The notes under the pieces: model-generated
Databases searched by the model: none
What the model saw: the letters and a program-made list of their open reading frames with translations, nothing else
Told to the model about the DNA's origin: nothing
DNA from: a virus
DNA length: 64,000 bases
Reading direction: 5' to 3' (one strand)
Virus record (IMG/VR): IMGVR_UViG_3300005613_000009
Span: 1 to 64,000 of that record
Shown: positions 9,813 through 23,500 of the stretch, one piece after another
Layout: every line of letters begins with the position of its first letter
Position numbering within the stretch: the first letter of the stretch is position 1
Made by a program: the position numbers and the translations under genes

Positions 9813-11545
9813 TATGACATCTCTCCTTCCCCTGAAATAATTACCTCATGATTTAGAAAATCATAAGAGAGTGTTCTAACTCTTATGTACATGGTTGAAT
9901 CTGTTTGTAACGAAGTATCTGGCCAAGTAAACTTTTGCCCAGGAATAGGTAAATTTTCGCTGATAGGGACTCTTACTTCTCCAACATCTTTATTCATAAT
10001 ATTCAAAATATTTTGGAGAGCAGTAGAAATATTTGTTTTATTGTCGTGGTAAGGTTCAATAGACAGTTCTTGACCATAAGGAAATGATGGACCTACTATA
10101 TATGTTTCACCAGATACAAAAATATCATCTTCCAGTGTAAGTTGGATTGTTGTTACAGTAGTAACGACTGATGAAGTATCATCCTTTGTATTTTGAGCTA
10201 CCATGCCAACTGTAATTCCATCGCTGATAAAATTAGCTCCAGAATCAGAAAGTTTGTTTGTTACTGTTCCGTCGGCAGTCCCGGAAGATATTGTATATAA
10301 AGATTCAATCCAGTTGTTTGTTGTTTCTTTTATATATCTTGATGCATCGGTTTCGTTTACAAATCCATTTTCTGCCGTGTGTGTGACCCAAGTAGATTTT
10401 ATTTGGCTGATTACCTGTTGTCTGGTATATGAAGCAGTAAAAAAATCAAACTCGGTCAATATTCCTGTTGTATTATCAAGTAGCATGTCAACTAAATGAA
10501 GTATGTCGTTTTTGATATAAAAAAGATGGGTGAAAAAAGCACATAAATCTGATAAGAAATCAATTATTGGCATTTGAGAATCCGCCCAAAAGGATATTTC
10601 CGGCGAAGAAGCTCTAGCGTAAGTGGAGTCGATAGATCCGATCCCTAGCTGAGACTGTCCCCAAGTGACGGTTGATAATAAAGTAGTTTGTGATGCAGTA
10701 CCTGTCATGGTGACTGTTCCTACAGGCGAACTACTCAATGAAAAAGTTTCAGTTCCATCATCATTAATTGCTACATTTTCAATAATTGGAACACCATCAT
10801 CAAATATTGCCAAATCACCAGCAGCAGAAGCAGAGGCATGGATTGGGACTGTTTCTGAATCGTCATTTGGAAAAGCTACTGGAATTGTGAACACAGAACC
10901 AGAAGCCGAACTAATGACATGGGTTCCCGAAAAATTGACTGAACCATAAATTGTGATACTGTCCCCATTTGAAAATCCATGATCAGATGTTGTTCTTATT
11001 TGCGTTGCTACTCCGGCAGTAGCAGAACTAAAACCGATAATTCGTACCGATAAAGACGAAGAACCTAACCCCGCAAGATGATAAGTAGGTTTGCCTCCTA
11101 TGTCTTCAACTTTCAATGGTTCAACGTGGGTGACTGTGCCAAATGCTCTTGGGTATGGTACGGTATCACCCTCGTAATTAGGTCCTTCAGCCAATAACTT
11201 TTTAGTATATTTTGGGGCAAATATATCATAAGTGATCCCGATTTTATCTACATTTGTAAGATATAAATCGCCGCCAAACAATGTAACCGCCACTTCTTCT
11301 GTGTCATAGGTATATTTTATTACAGCAGAACATTGTTTGGGCGGAGGCCAATCTCCTGAAAATAGATCAGGACTAAGTACAATAGAGCCAAAACTTAATG
11401 ATGTATACCCACCATATTCTTGTGCTGTTTGGTATTGAGGTGCTGAGAATGAAACAACGTAGGGGTCATACCAATGGGTCAAGGCCAACCCCTCATCACT
11501 AATGTAATGTAATGTTCCATCAATTGTCATTTCGATTAATAACAT
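9812..11545 (-). CDS. Putative tail-tip/hub protein
   Basis: 577 residues, encoded directly after the tape measure gene and before the fibre, the usual place for distal tail or tail-hub proteins. The N-terminal ~150 residues contain several aromatic-rich strands (YDPYVVSFSAP, YGGYTSLSFGSIVL). The centre has SSATAGVATQIRTTSDHGFSNGD, which resembles a beta-rich module found in other tail proteins. The C-terminal ~150 residues end in a strand-rich region. Start and stop overlap neighbours by one base on each side, indicating coupling. No lysozyme or peptidase motif seen. The role is inferred from synteny. Confidence 0.65.
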   Translation of the reverse strand: MLLIEMTIDGTLHYISDEGLALTHWYDPYVVSFSAPQYQTAQEYGGYTSLSFGSIVLSPDLFSGDWPPPKQCSAVIKYTYDTEEVAVTLFGGDLYLTNVDKIGITYDIFAPKYTKKLLAEGPNYEGDTVPYPRAFGTVTHVEPLKVEDIGGKPTYHLAGLGSSSLSVRIIGFSSATAGVATQIRTTSDHGFSNGDSITIYGSVNFSGTHVISSASGSVFTIPVAFPNDDSETVPIHASASAAGDLAIFDDGVPIIENVAINDDGTETFSLSSSPVGTVTMTGTASQTTLLSTVTWGQSQLGIGSIDSTYARASSPEISFWADSQMPIIDFLSDLCAFFTHLFYIKNDILHLVDMLLDNTTGILTEFDFFTASYTRQQVISQIKSTWVTHTAENGFVNETDASRYIKETTNNWIESLYTISSGTADGTVTNKLSDSGANFISDGITVGMVAQNTKDDTSSVVTTVTTIQLTLEDDIFVSGETYIVGPSFPYGQELSIEPYHDNKTNISTALQNILNIMNKDVGEVRVPISENLPIPGQKFTWPDTSLQTDSTMYIRVRTLSYDFLNHEVIISGEGEMS

Positions 11546-14500
11546 TATGGATATACCTTCCTGCCTTTATTATTATTAGGTCTACGTTCTACCGTGACTC
11601 GAACCTCATCAGATATCTTCTTTATTTTTGCGTCAAGTGGTTTTCCGTCAATTTCGAGAGTGATATAGATTGGACGATCCGATAATTGTTGCGGAGCCGG
11701 AGCATCGTTAACGAATTTAACCGGGATTGCTCCACCACTTAATGGAATAACTGCTTCAGTACCATGAAGTTCTACTGGATAACCAGATAAAGGACCAGAG
11801 GTAATTCCACCTTCAGCAAATTCTGGTAAACGATATTCAGCATCCTTATACCCAGTGATATCCATTTTTTTATTTAAGTTAAACGTGTTGTCATCAATAT
11901 TTTGTGAATGAGCTGCGATAATAGCAAGCCATCCCATCACCCCAAGTGTATTAATTCCAATTCTTCTGTCATATTCATCTTCCTTATATCGATTACCAAA
12001 AACGCTCCAGGAATCTCGTCTATTTGCTATCCCCATAAGCACATCAGTTGTATTATTCCCGTACCAAGATCCTTGGATATTTTCTCCGGTTAATTTATCT
12101 AGGTTAGTTAAATCGTTTGTATTTTCTTCAATGGCTCTTAAATGGGTGACATATGTAAGAATTCCACTTAATAATCCTAATACCCCAAGAGTACCAATTG
12201 GAGTGTTGTAAAGGTTTGAAGTTTCATCTTTCCATTTTTCACCCAAGCCAGTATAGTAAGCAGTTGATCCAAGCCGATCTAAATCGAAGTCTCCTGGTCC
12301 AAACGTATTAACTGATGCATCTAAAGAACCGCCAGTTACATAAACTTTCAATGCTGCATCTTTAAATTGGATCTTATCTAAAAAACCGTTTTTAAGCGTA
12401 TTTGTATTATCGTCAGCACCTTGGGTATTTGTTTCTATATCTTCTAAAATATCATTTGTTTCATCCATATCAACAGAAACAGATGCTGTCGTTTTTAAAG
12501 CATGATCCTCAAATTCAAATGATGAAAGATAAGCCCCAGTACTACCATCTCCAGTCCCAAGTTTATCTTCAATGCCTGAAAGATGCCTGGAAAAAGCCAG
12601 AATACCAGCAAGAAGACCTTCTGGTCCCAATTGTTCCATTGTTTTGGTGTATGGACTGCCAGATGAAAGCCACATATTATTCATATTTGAAAACGTAGTA
12701 TTTTCAAATTGTCTTGCTCCAGTGATGGCATTTATATCTTCATACCCTTCAGGTACTTCAAAACCGCCCCAAGATCGACTTAATTCTGCAAAATCCACAT
12801 AGTCAGATCCTAAGAAATCAGTCAAACGCCAAATGTTTTCTTCAATACCAATAAGCAAACCTGCTATGTTCCACCATAGTTTTAATTCTTGGGCGTCTTC
12901 TGCTGTTGTTGTTTCGAAAGTGATATCACTACTTTCAATATTTACGTCTAAAGTAATATCACTACTTGCAATATTTACATCTAATTCTGTTGGGAAATTT
13001 ACTGTTAAATCCCCTGAAACTTCTAAAGCACCACTATCATCAAATTTTAAAGTTTCAATTAGTCCATCGATGTCTTCTTTGAAATTATTTGTGTCTGTAA
13101 TCCAAGTATCTGAATTTATGTAATCACTTATATCAGGATAATTGAAATACCCAGCAGTAGATCCGATATCTTGGTATTGCCCAGCAATATATCCAGCAAG
13201 AACAGCCGTATTTTGAAGTATTCCTAATAACAGCCCAACAGAAGTTGCGTTCAATCTTTCGATACCTGAAAGATGGGTAACATAAGTAAGAACTCCACTC
13301 AAAAGCCCTGTGATGCCAAGTTCTTTTAGATTTCTTTCCCAGACTTCTGAACTTACATCCAACCATTCTAATCCTAACCCATACACACTAATAGGATCAC
13401 GCATATTAGGTGTAGCAGAACCGAATCCCATCCCAAGTTCATCATAAGCACCATCAGGTAGTGTAACTTTTAAATAACCATCGTTATCAAAAGTAAAATC
13501 TCCCCCAAAAGTTCCTGAAACTTCTAAAGCTCCATCGTTATCAAAAGTAAAACCTCCGGCACCTTCAATAGCATCAGGACCATTAGAAGCGGTTGGATTT
13601 ATGAAAGTCCACGCTTCACTTAGTTTGTCCCAATTAACATAATCAGCACCAAGAAATTCATTTAGTCTCCAAATATTTTCTTCTATTCCTATTAACAATC
13701 CAACTATATCACTTGTATAATCAAGGAGAGATCGCATTGCTTCCATTAAATCTCCATTGCCTTCAACAGCATCAGTGCCAGCAGAAGAAGTTGGATTTAT
13801 GAAATCCCATGCTTCACTTAATTTTTCCCAATTAACATAATCAGCACCAAGAAATTTATTTAGCCTCCAAGCATTTTCTTCTACACCTATTAATAATCCA
13901 ACCATATCATTTGTGTAATCAAGGAGTGATTGCATTACTTCCATCAGATCTTCATTCAAATGTTCAATTGCTCTAATGATATCAGTATCCAAATCTTCAG
14001 GGGGTTCTGGAGGATCAGGATCTGGTGGAGGAATGGGAGGTGGATCTGCCACTTGTTCTAATGCAGCAAGACGAGCTTCAATCCATTGTGCTACTGTTTC
14101 AAATTGAGATTCGATTGCATCCAAATTGAGGACTAAATCATCATGTATCCCTGATAATTCATCATAGATTAATTGATCGTAGTCTCCGGCTTTTAGTGCC
14201 GTACGCATTTCTTCTAAGTCAGACATTACGCCAGCATAAATATCTTGATAAGCTTGTGAGGACTTAAATTCAGCTTGGGCTTGCTCTAAATAAGTGGAAG
14301 CAAAAGAAATAAATTTTTCAATTGCTGTAGCATCACCAGCTTGAGCAGCCGCATATAATGTTGCATAATCTGATCTGGCTTCCTCAAATTTACTTCTGGG
14401 CAGGTTGACATTAAGATTGCTATATTTAATGCTTTGGATAGTGGAATCTATACTATCGACAAGAGAAGTAATCCTGTCAGCTACTTGTTGCCATAATTGT

Positions 14501-17500
14501 AGCACAGATGTTTCTTCTGCTATCCGTTCCTGTACCCATACATCAAGAAGCTCTGACATTTCAAGCAGGTCACCTGGAAGCATCATAGAAGGTACGTTGG
14601 GATCACCCTGAATATCCATAATCTTTTGCCACGTATATTCGGCCTGTGTCCCACCTGCTTTTTCAAAAGCCGCAAGATCAAATTGTTCACGAATTTTTTC
14701 TAAGTTAGCCCTAATCTGTTCAGCGGATGTCTCTAATTCTTGCCCGGCAATTTCAAATGCATCTGCGAGCCATAAAACGTCTTCTGAAATTTCTGAGACA
14801 GTAACTCCCCACCTGTTGGCATTTTCCAACATGGTGTCGTAGTCATCACTAATAAATTGTTCGACTAATGCTCTTACCCAGTCTTCTGAAAGTCCACCCC
14901 TTTCTAAACCATATTTGTCTTCAAGCCTTGCAATTTTCCCTTCTTTTTCTGTTCCTGATAATTGCCATTGCGCTTCTTCAAATGCAGCCATTTCAACATT
15001 CTTTGCTTCAAATGCATCGGCAATACTATTAATATAACCAATAAGATCAGTAACAGACATATTTAATTCATCAGCCCACGCTTGAACACTTTCTGGAGAT
15101 TCGTTAAATCTATCAATAATGTCTTTGAATGAATCCATATTCAGATCGCCTGGTTCAAGGTTTAATTGCTCTTCCAACAAAGCTAATTCGTGTTGCCAAC
15201 CTGATTTACCAGACAAATCCCATTGTGCTTGCCTGATCATATTTATTTCAGCACCTGCCTGATCAAAGGCATCAGTGAGTTCAAAAATAGCGGCAATAAG
15301 CTCATCGACTGTCATTCCTAATGATTTAGCCCATGCTTTGACTTCATCTGTATCCGATTCAAGGAATTTCTCTTTAATATTCGCAATATCATCTAAACTA
15401 ATATCCCCTGGTTGAAAACCAAGTTTTCTTTCCATAGAAGCAATTTTTTCTTGCCACGAATCGCCCATTCCAAGCAATTCATTTTGTGCATCAATAATGG
15501 ATTCAGTTTCTGCAGCAGCTTCATCAAAAGCATCGGAAAGAGCAAGAATATCATTAATAAGTTGGGTAAGAGGAACATCAAAATCGTCTGCCATCTTTTG
15601 CAAGTCGTCTTGACTCATATTAAGGAAACCTTTTTTGATTTGGTCCCAATAATCTTCATCAATCGAACCTCTCGTTAATCCGTATCTGTCCTCAATTTTA
15701 TTAATTGATTTTTGCCATTCAGGGCTATCATCATAAGTCCCACGAATTTTATCTTGAGCATCAATAAAGGCTTGAGCCTCTGCGTCGGCAGCATCAAAGG
15801 CGTCTGAAAGAGCAAGAATATCTGCTATAAGCTGGTCAATAGAAACCCCAAAATCGTCTGCCATTTTTTGTAGCTCATCTTCGTCCATATCAAGAAAACC
15901 AGCTTTGATTTGGTCCCAATAATCTTCATCAATCGAGCCTTTTGTTAATCCGTATCTACTTTCAATTTTATTGATTGATTTTTGCCAATCAGGGGTATTA
16001 TCATCTATTCCACGAATTTTATCCTTTGCATCTTCTATGCGCTGTGCTTGATCTGCCAAATCTTCAAAATATTCAATTAAAAATGCTATATCACCAACTA
16101 CATCCTGCCAGTCCAACCCAAGAGACTTTGCATAGGCTTTCAGTTCATCTAAATCCATGGTTTTAAAAGCATCTGGTAAATCTTCAAGCGTTAATCCCCA
16201 ATGCTCCATAGCATCTTTATAACGGTCTGAGATTTCATCAATTCTTAGATTCTTGCCATAATCATCGCCAAAAAGACCCATTTGTGCTTTAAGGACTTCG
16301 AGTTGTTTCCTTTCCATAGCATTGAAGGCTTCTGTTGCTGCTTCCATGTCAGCAATTTCTTTTCTTAGTTTTGCTATTTCTGCAGCAGTTCCAGTCCCTG
16401 AGTCTTCAAGATCTCTGAGTTCATCGTTAAGATACCGTATTGCTTCTTCAAAATCACCAACACCGATATCAGCCATAATATCTCTTACTCGTTGGATTTC
16501 TTCTTCAGAACCAGTACTTTGCATTAAATCAGACAATCTGTCTTCAAAAATTGTTATATTCCCCTCAAAAGTATCCAGCCATGTTAATATACTATTAAGA
16601 TATGCGACATCCTCATTTGTTAAGTTCCATTTGCTAGTAGCACCACTTAGTGTCTTATTAATTTTTTCTCTATATGTTTCTACTGCCCCAGTAATATTTC
16701 CGAGTGCGGTAACAAGTTCTTCGTTTGACATATCTGTTACTTCGGAAACAAATTCCTCTAATCTATACGCTAAACCACTTGCAGCATCCCCAACACCTTT
16801 AAGCTCGTATATAAGATAACCATATTCGTCTCTTCTTAAACCAGCAATTTGTTTGTTTATTTGAGTGATATCATTCGCAAATTGGTGTGACATATCAGCT
16901 TTTAGTAAATCAAAATCTAACTCATTGCCTTTTGGTTTTAAAAGAGCGTCAAGAATATTCTGAAAATGTTCGATTGCACTATCTGTTTTACCAGATGCCA
17001 AATCTTCAAGGATGCCATTAAGTTCTTTAGCTTCATCCGATACTTCCTTCAATGAAGCTTTGAGTTTTTTCCATGCAGTGTGCCATTCAGATGTTTCAGA
17101 TGGATCGCCAATCCAATCTTTGATCTCAAATCCTTTTGGCATTCCTTCATAATCTAATCCTGCTTCAGGTAAAAGTTCACTTATTTTTGCATATGTAAAT
17201 TGACCAGCTTCTTTGAATATTTCGTCAAAAGCTTCAAATACTTTTACAAGTTGATCTTCTAAAGATGAAGTTTTATTCAATAAACTATTTAAAGTTTTTG
17301 TTATTGTCTCAAAAAGAAAATCTACAAACTCATTGATTTGTCTCTCGATCGCATCATTACGTTTTTCTTCAAGATCTGTTATTTTTGATAAATCAACACC
17401 TTGTTCTTCAAGCATTTCCAAGTATGCATCAAATTGACCATTTATAGAAGCAATGAGTTTGTCAAGCGTTGTCATAGGAGAAGTTAGTTCATCGAGATCA

Positions 17501-20500
17501 ATGCCTTCAGAAAGGTCTTTAGTTATACTCTTCAATTTGTCAGCTATTTCTTCGTCTGTCATTTCTTTGCCAAACTCTTTCATTTTTTCAACAAAAGAAT
17601 CCAGTTGAGCTTGGGCAGTAGCTGTGACTTTTTCAAGTTGGGTGTAATCAACAGCGTCTTCCCCGTAAATAAATCTATTAAAATCATCCCATATTATTTT
17701 TGCTTTACGCATTTTCTCTGAATTTTCACCAAATGCTTCTCCAAAGGCGTCAATATCATTTATAAACGATTCGAGGTCCGCATTATTAATTGCATCTTGG
17801 ATTTCATCAGTCATAAATTCAAACATATCATGACCTTTTAATCCAGATACCGCTTCTTCTACATATTTCTCAAAATACTTTCCGATAATTTTACTAATAG
17901 CCTGAAGAGCAGTGTCGAATTCTTTAACACCAAATGAATCAACCATTTTAGTAGAGTACTGATTGGTAGGCACTGTTGCGCTTTGATAATTTAGAGAATC
18001 AAATGGATTTGGGGCAAACTTTCCAAGAGCTGCTGTTGAATATAAACGTGCTCCATCATTAGCAGTTTTCGACATAAGAAGCCTTAATTCATCAAAATCA
18101 GCAAATGTTTCTCTTAATTCTGCTTGTGATTTTTTACTAATATTTCTGAAAATTCCATTGTAAGTATCTGTAACAGCTTGTATCTGTTTTCCAATTTGCC
18201 CCGCTAATAAATTTTGGACATCAGCAGGATTCCACCCGCCATTAATCGTATATAAATCATTAAGCATAATTTCAAACAGTGCATTGGGGTCATATTCTGG
18301 TGATGAATATTCAGGAACTTTCATAGATGATCTTGTTATCAATTCTGATGGATGGTTGGCTTGACTTTCAGAAAATTTCATGTGGGTAAATAAAACAGCC
18401 ATAGCAATTGCCAATGGCGGCATTATTTCCGCTAATAATGCACCCGTAGTAAGCCCTGCTCCTTCTGCTGCAGTTGCCCCACCAGATATTGTGCTTAACG
18501 TTGATATTCCTTCTAATGTAAGAGTACCAAGCTCATCGGTTGCTACCTTTGTTATAGCTTGTTCAACAGCAATATCGGCAGCAGCTTTAGATGCCGTTGT
18601 AATTAATCCTGAGAGTAATCCACTTTCGTTATCAAAGACAATGTTGCCAAGTTCCATCATTGCCCATTCTTTTATCATTTTAGCAACAGTTTTGATAAGA
18701 TCGTCCAGCATCTCTTCAAGCATTTCATTCCATAAATCCCCAATATCGTCAAAATCCCCTTTTAATACTTTAACAACGGTTTCTTCAAATGCGTCGCCAA
18801 TCATTTCAAAGCTTTCATAACCAAGTTGACCAATATCTTCGTAAAAATGTTTAAAATCATTTTTCATTTCAGAAAGGTAGGCTGCTACACCACCAAATAA
18901 CCCACCGGATTTTTTCCAAGTGTCTTGGTCTATTTTAAGTTGCTCTTGTGCTAACCACTCATTTAAAAGTGCTAAATCTTTTTTTTGTTGTTCGTTGTAT
19001 TGTTGGTTGGCTTTAAGTTTTAACCCAAGGGCTTCTTTATATTTTTCGTATTCGTTTGCTATTATTTCTTTTTGTAATGCATAATAATCACCGGAAACTT
19101 TTGAAAGATCGGAATATAACGATTTCATAGCTTGAAGTTTGTCGTTGCGGTATTTTTTCCCTGAGTCAGCTTTCTTTTTATCCAGCTTTTTCATTGCAGC
19201 CGTAAAAGCCAATTCAAGTGCATAGATAGCTTCATATTCAGATGTGATACCTTTTTCCATCAACTCTTTTTTATCTGCTATGAACTTTTCGCTATCTTCC
19301 AACTTTTTCTTATCCAGCTCTTTCATTGCAGCTATAAAAGCCAATTCAAGTGCGTAGATAGCTTCATCTTCAGATGTGATGCCTTTCTCTATTAACTTTT
19401 TCTTATCTGTTATAAACTTTTCCCTATCTTCTAATTTTTTCTTATCCAACGCCTTCATTGCAGCCATAAAAACCAATTCAAGTGCGTAAACAGCTTTATA
19501 CTCAGCCATTATTCCTGTTTCAGTTAATTTCTTCCGATCAGCCAAGAACTTTTCTCTATCTTCTAGTTTTTTCTTATCCAATGCCTTCATTGCAGCTATA
19601 AAAGCCAACTCAAGTGCGTAGATAGCTTCATGTTCAGATGTGATGCCTTTTTCCATTAACTTTTTCTTATCTGCCGTGAATTTTTCAACATCTTTTAATT
19701 TTTTCTTATCCAATGCCTTCATTGCAGCTATAAAAGCCAACTCAAGTTCGTAAACAGCTTCATATTCAGATGTGATGCCTTTTTCCATCAACTTTTTCTT
19801 ATCTGCCGTGAATTTTTCAGCATCTTTTAATTTTTTCTTATCCAGCTCTTTCATTGCAGTTATAAAAGCCAATTCAAGTGCATAGACGGCTTCATTCTCA
19901 GATGTGATGCCTTTCTCTATTAACTTTTTCTTATTTGCTGTAAACTTCTCCCTATCTTCTAACTTTTTCTTATCCAATGCCTTCATTGCAGCCGTAAAAG
20001 CCAATTCAAGTGCATAGATAGCTTCATATTCAGATGTGATACCTTTTTCCATCAACTTTTTCTTATCTGCCGTGAATTTTTCAACATCTTCTAACTTTTT
20101 CTTATCCAATACCTTCATTGCAGCTATAAAAGCCAGCTCAAGTGCGTAAACAGCCTTATGCTCAGATGTGATACCTTTTTCCATCAACTTTTTCTTATCT
20201 GCCGTGAATTTTTCAGCATCTTTTAATTTTTTCTTATCCAGCTCTTTCATTGCTTTATCAAATTCAAGTATAAGCTTATTTACGGCTTTATCTTCTGCTG
20301 ACATACCTACTTCTAATAATTTTACAGTATCATCATATTCTTTTTTCCATAGATCAACTTTAAATTTTATATACTTTTTTGCTGCTTCTGAATCCAGATC
20401 ATAAGCTTTACCCCACAACTTCAAAAATTCTTGGGTTACTTGTTGTGTGTAATCTTCGATTTTTTTCAATCGTTTTATTTCTGGCAAATTCTGTTCTTTT

Positions 20501-23500
20501 TCTGGAAGTAACTCATACCATTTATATACATCTATTTTTTTTGTTTCTTTTTCTATTTCCTTATACATTCTTTTTAGTATTAAAAGGTATGATTTTGAAT
20601 ATTTTTCAACAAGGTCTAATCTATCAATGTAAGATTTTTTAATTTTGTCAATTTGTGATTTAAGAATTTGTTTCTCATTATTGTTATATATACTACTTAT
20701 TTTATCTTGTATTTTTTGTTCGCTTGTTACACGTAGATCATAGATTTGAGCGAATGTACTCTTTGCATGGCTTAAGTATGCATTGTACAATTCGAGATTT
20801 GCTTTTTTTAAATCTTCATGAAAACTTACCCAATTATTAGTGAATTTTTTTAAGGCCTGATATCTTACAACAAATTCATCACCAGAATATTTTATCATTA
20901 CACCAAGATTTCTAATTCGTGTTGCCTCTAAAGCCTTTATCTGATTCTCAAGATTTAAAGCCTCTTTTTGTTTTGCAAGTTCTTTTTCAATTTCTATATT
21001 AATTTCTTTGTGATCAGATAGTATATAGCCAAGTATCGTATGAAAAGCTTCTAATCCTGGAATACCATTGAGATAACCTAAGAAACTTGTTTTTTCCTTG
21101 CCCACTTTGGCATATTCTTGTAAATCAGAGAAAAAAAGAACAACTTTTGAGATTTTTTCAATGAGTTCTGCAAAAGATTTTCCTATCGCAAGAAGTCCAT
21201 CTTCATTTTCTTTGACCCACCATTTAAATTTTTCAATTGCTTCTATTATTTGTTCGTTATATGTTTCGAAAAACTCTAGATTCATATCACCGATTGTGTT
21301 TTTCAACATTTTAAGTGCATCATCTAGTGATTTGATCTTATCATGGCTTTCAGACTTTTCCCATTTTTCCTGTAACGATTCAACAGCTTCAGCAGCACTT
21401 TGTCCAGCCTTCATATAATTACGTAGTGCTTTTACTGCTTCCTGTGCTGATATAGTTGTTGTTCGGCCAAATATCCTTGAAACTTCACCAAGAGCCTTAA
21501 TTTCTTTAACAGTCAAATCGAAATGTTGTTGTAGATTATCTAGTGATCGTGCCCATCCCATAAAATGTGTTACGATTTGGGATGCCCATCTGGCTAAATA
21601 TTGGAACACAAATATTGTTGCAGCAAAACCGGACATGTAAACACTAATTTTAGCGAATGTGTTATTAAATAGCTGTTGCGCTTTGTTTGCCTTTATGATC
21701 TGGCCATGTAACCGGCCATATGCACCTTCCATATTTTTTATATTTTTCTGGTGGTTCTTTAAGTGGCGAGTGAAATCTTCAGCTTCTTTAGTGTTTAGGC
21801 CAAAAGCCGCTTTGGAAAATTTTCCCATTTTCTTGTATGAATATCCGAATTTATCCATTTCGGCTGTAGCAATACGTATTAGCTGTCCATGTTTTTCCCA
21901 TTTTTTGACAGTTTCTTTGTCAGCAATATTTTCAGCTCCGTATTTTCGCATTTGTTCCGTAAACTTTTTTAAAGAAATATTGCCTTGGTCATATTGTTTG
22001 ATGAGTTTATTGACTTTATCTGAATTTGATTGATGCGCATGCACTGTTTCTTTTTCTGCTTTTGTTTGAGCATTTAACCTTTTTGTCACTTTATCTGAAG
22101 CAGTATCTAATTCTTTTTGTCGCTGAACGATTTGACCCATTGTTGAGTCATATTCTTTTTGAGAAATTGTACCGTTTTCAAGTTGTTTAGTAAGACGAGT
22201 GATTCCACGAGATAACTCTATTCTGCCAGCTTCTGCAAATTTATTAACAGAAACAGATTCTTGCATCACTTTATTGCTACTCATCTGTTTTTCAACAAGT
22301 TGATGCACAAACGTTTTATATGATTTAGTCTGGTTTGAAAGTTTTCCAAGTTGTGTATAATTTTGTTTTAAAAGGGCGATCCGATTTTTTTCTTCTGCTT
22401 GAAGTTTGGTGCAAATAGATGTACCCTCTTTTTGAACCCGATGAAGATTCTTTGTTTGAATTAGTCCTTTTTCTTCAATCTTATTTAAATCGTTTAATGA
22501 AAGAATCCTTTTTTTATCAAGGCTGATCATTTCCTGTGTATTCGAATTTACCTGTTCTAATCCCTGTCTGTGTTTTGCAGACATTTTGCTGAATGAACTT
22601 GAAAAGCTATCCCAAGCATTACTCTGTTTGCTGATTTTATTGGCACCTTCAGCTAATTGTTTTAGATATTCCCTATTTGAAACAAGATGCTTTTTTTCAG
22701 CTCGGTTGGTATTTGTTAAAACAGTAATTCTTTTCTGGCCCGCTGTTGTCCAAGCATTAACCATTTTTTGTGTATCTACTATCGTTTCTTTAGTTGTTCG
22801 CTGTCTGTTAGTAGACATCTTACTGTATATTTTATTAAAATTTTGCCATTGATCTGCTTCTCGATTGATTGCAGACGCATTTTTAAGAGATTGAGTCCAT
22901 TCTTCTTTGCTTAATGCTTGGCTTTCTTTTTTAGTCCGATGAAGATTTTTCAGTGTAATTAATTCTTTTTCTTCTATTTTATTAGCATTGTTTAGAGAAA
23001 CAATTCGATTTTTGGCAGAAGAAGTCCAGGCCTTCTCCTGTTCTACGATATTTGCGATTGCATTTCGTGTTTTTTCTAGTTGTTGAGATTGGGCCTTTTC
23101 TGGGATCAGAACCATATCTGAAACAGATAATGATTTTTGCGGTAAGAGTAAGGTTTTTTGAGCTCTTTTAAGTTCTTCAACTTGTCTTGTTGCTACTTGA
23201 ACTTTTCTAATAAAAGAATTAAAAAACTTGTTCCATGCATTAGTTGCTCTTTCTGCTTCAGTCGCTATTGCCTTAAGCTCTAATGAAAGCTGTTGTTGCT
23301 TTGTTAGACTCATTTTACTTAGGCGTGTATATGCTTTTTCAAACGCTTTTAGTTGTTCTGTTGCATAAATGTACGACTTTCCAATTTTTTTATTGTATTC
23401 AGGTAAAAGTCCAGCTTTTACAGCGTTTGACTCAACTTGACGTAATTTTTGAAATCCACCCATTAGTTGTTGGGATGCTTCCAGTACTTCTTTCAGTTCT

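Noticed and set aside
16322-16819. Plus-strand open frame of 165 codons
   Set aside because: It lies opposite the tape measure gene, has a Ser-rich composition produced by antisense reading of helical repeats, and no ribosome binding site.
19179-20240. Regularly spaced repeats as a CRISPR array
   Set aside because: The whole 132-bp unit is repeated without unique spacers and is in frame within the tape measure gene; no cas operon is present.
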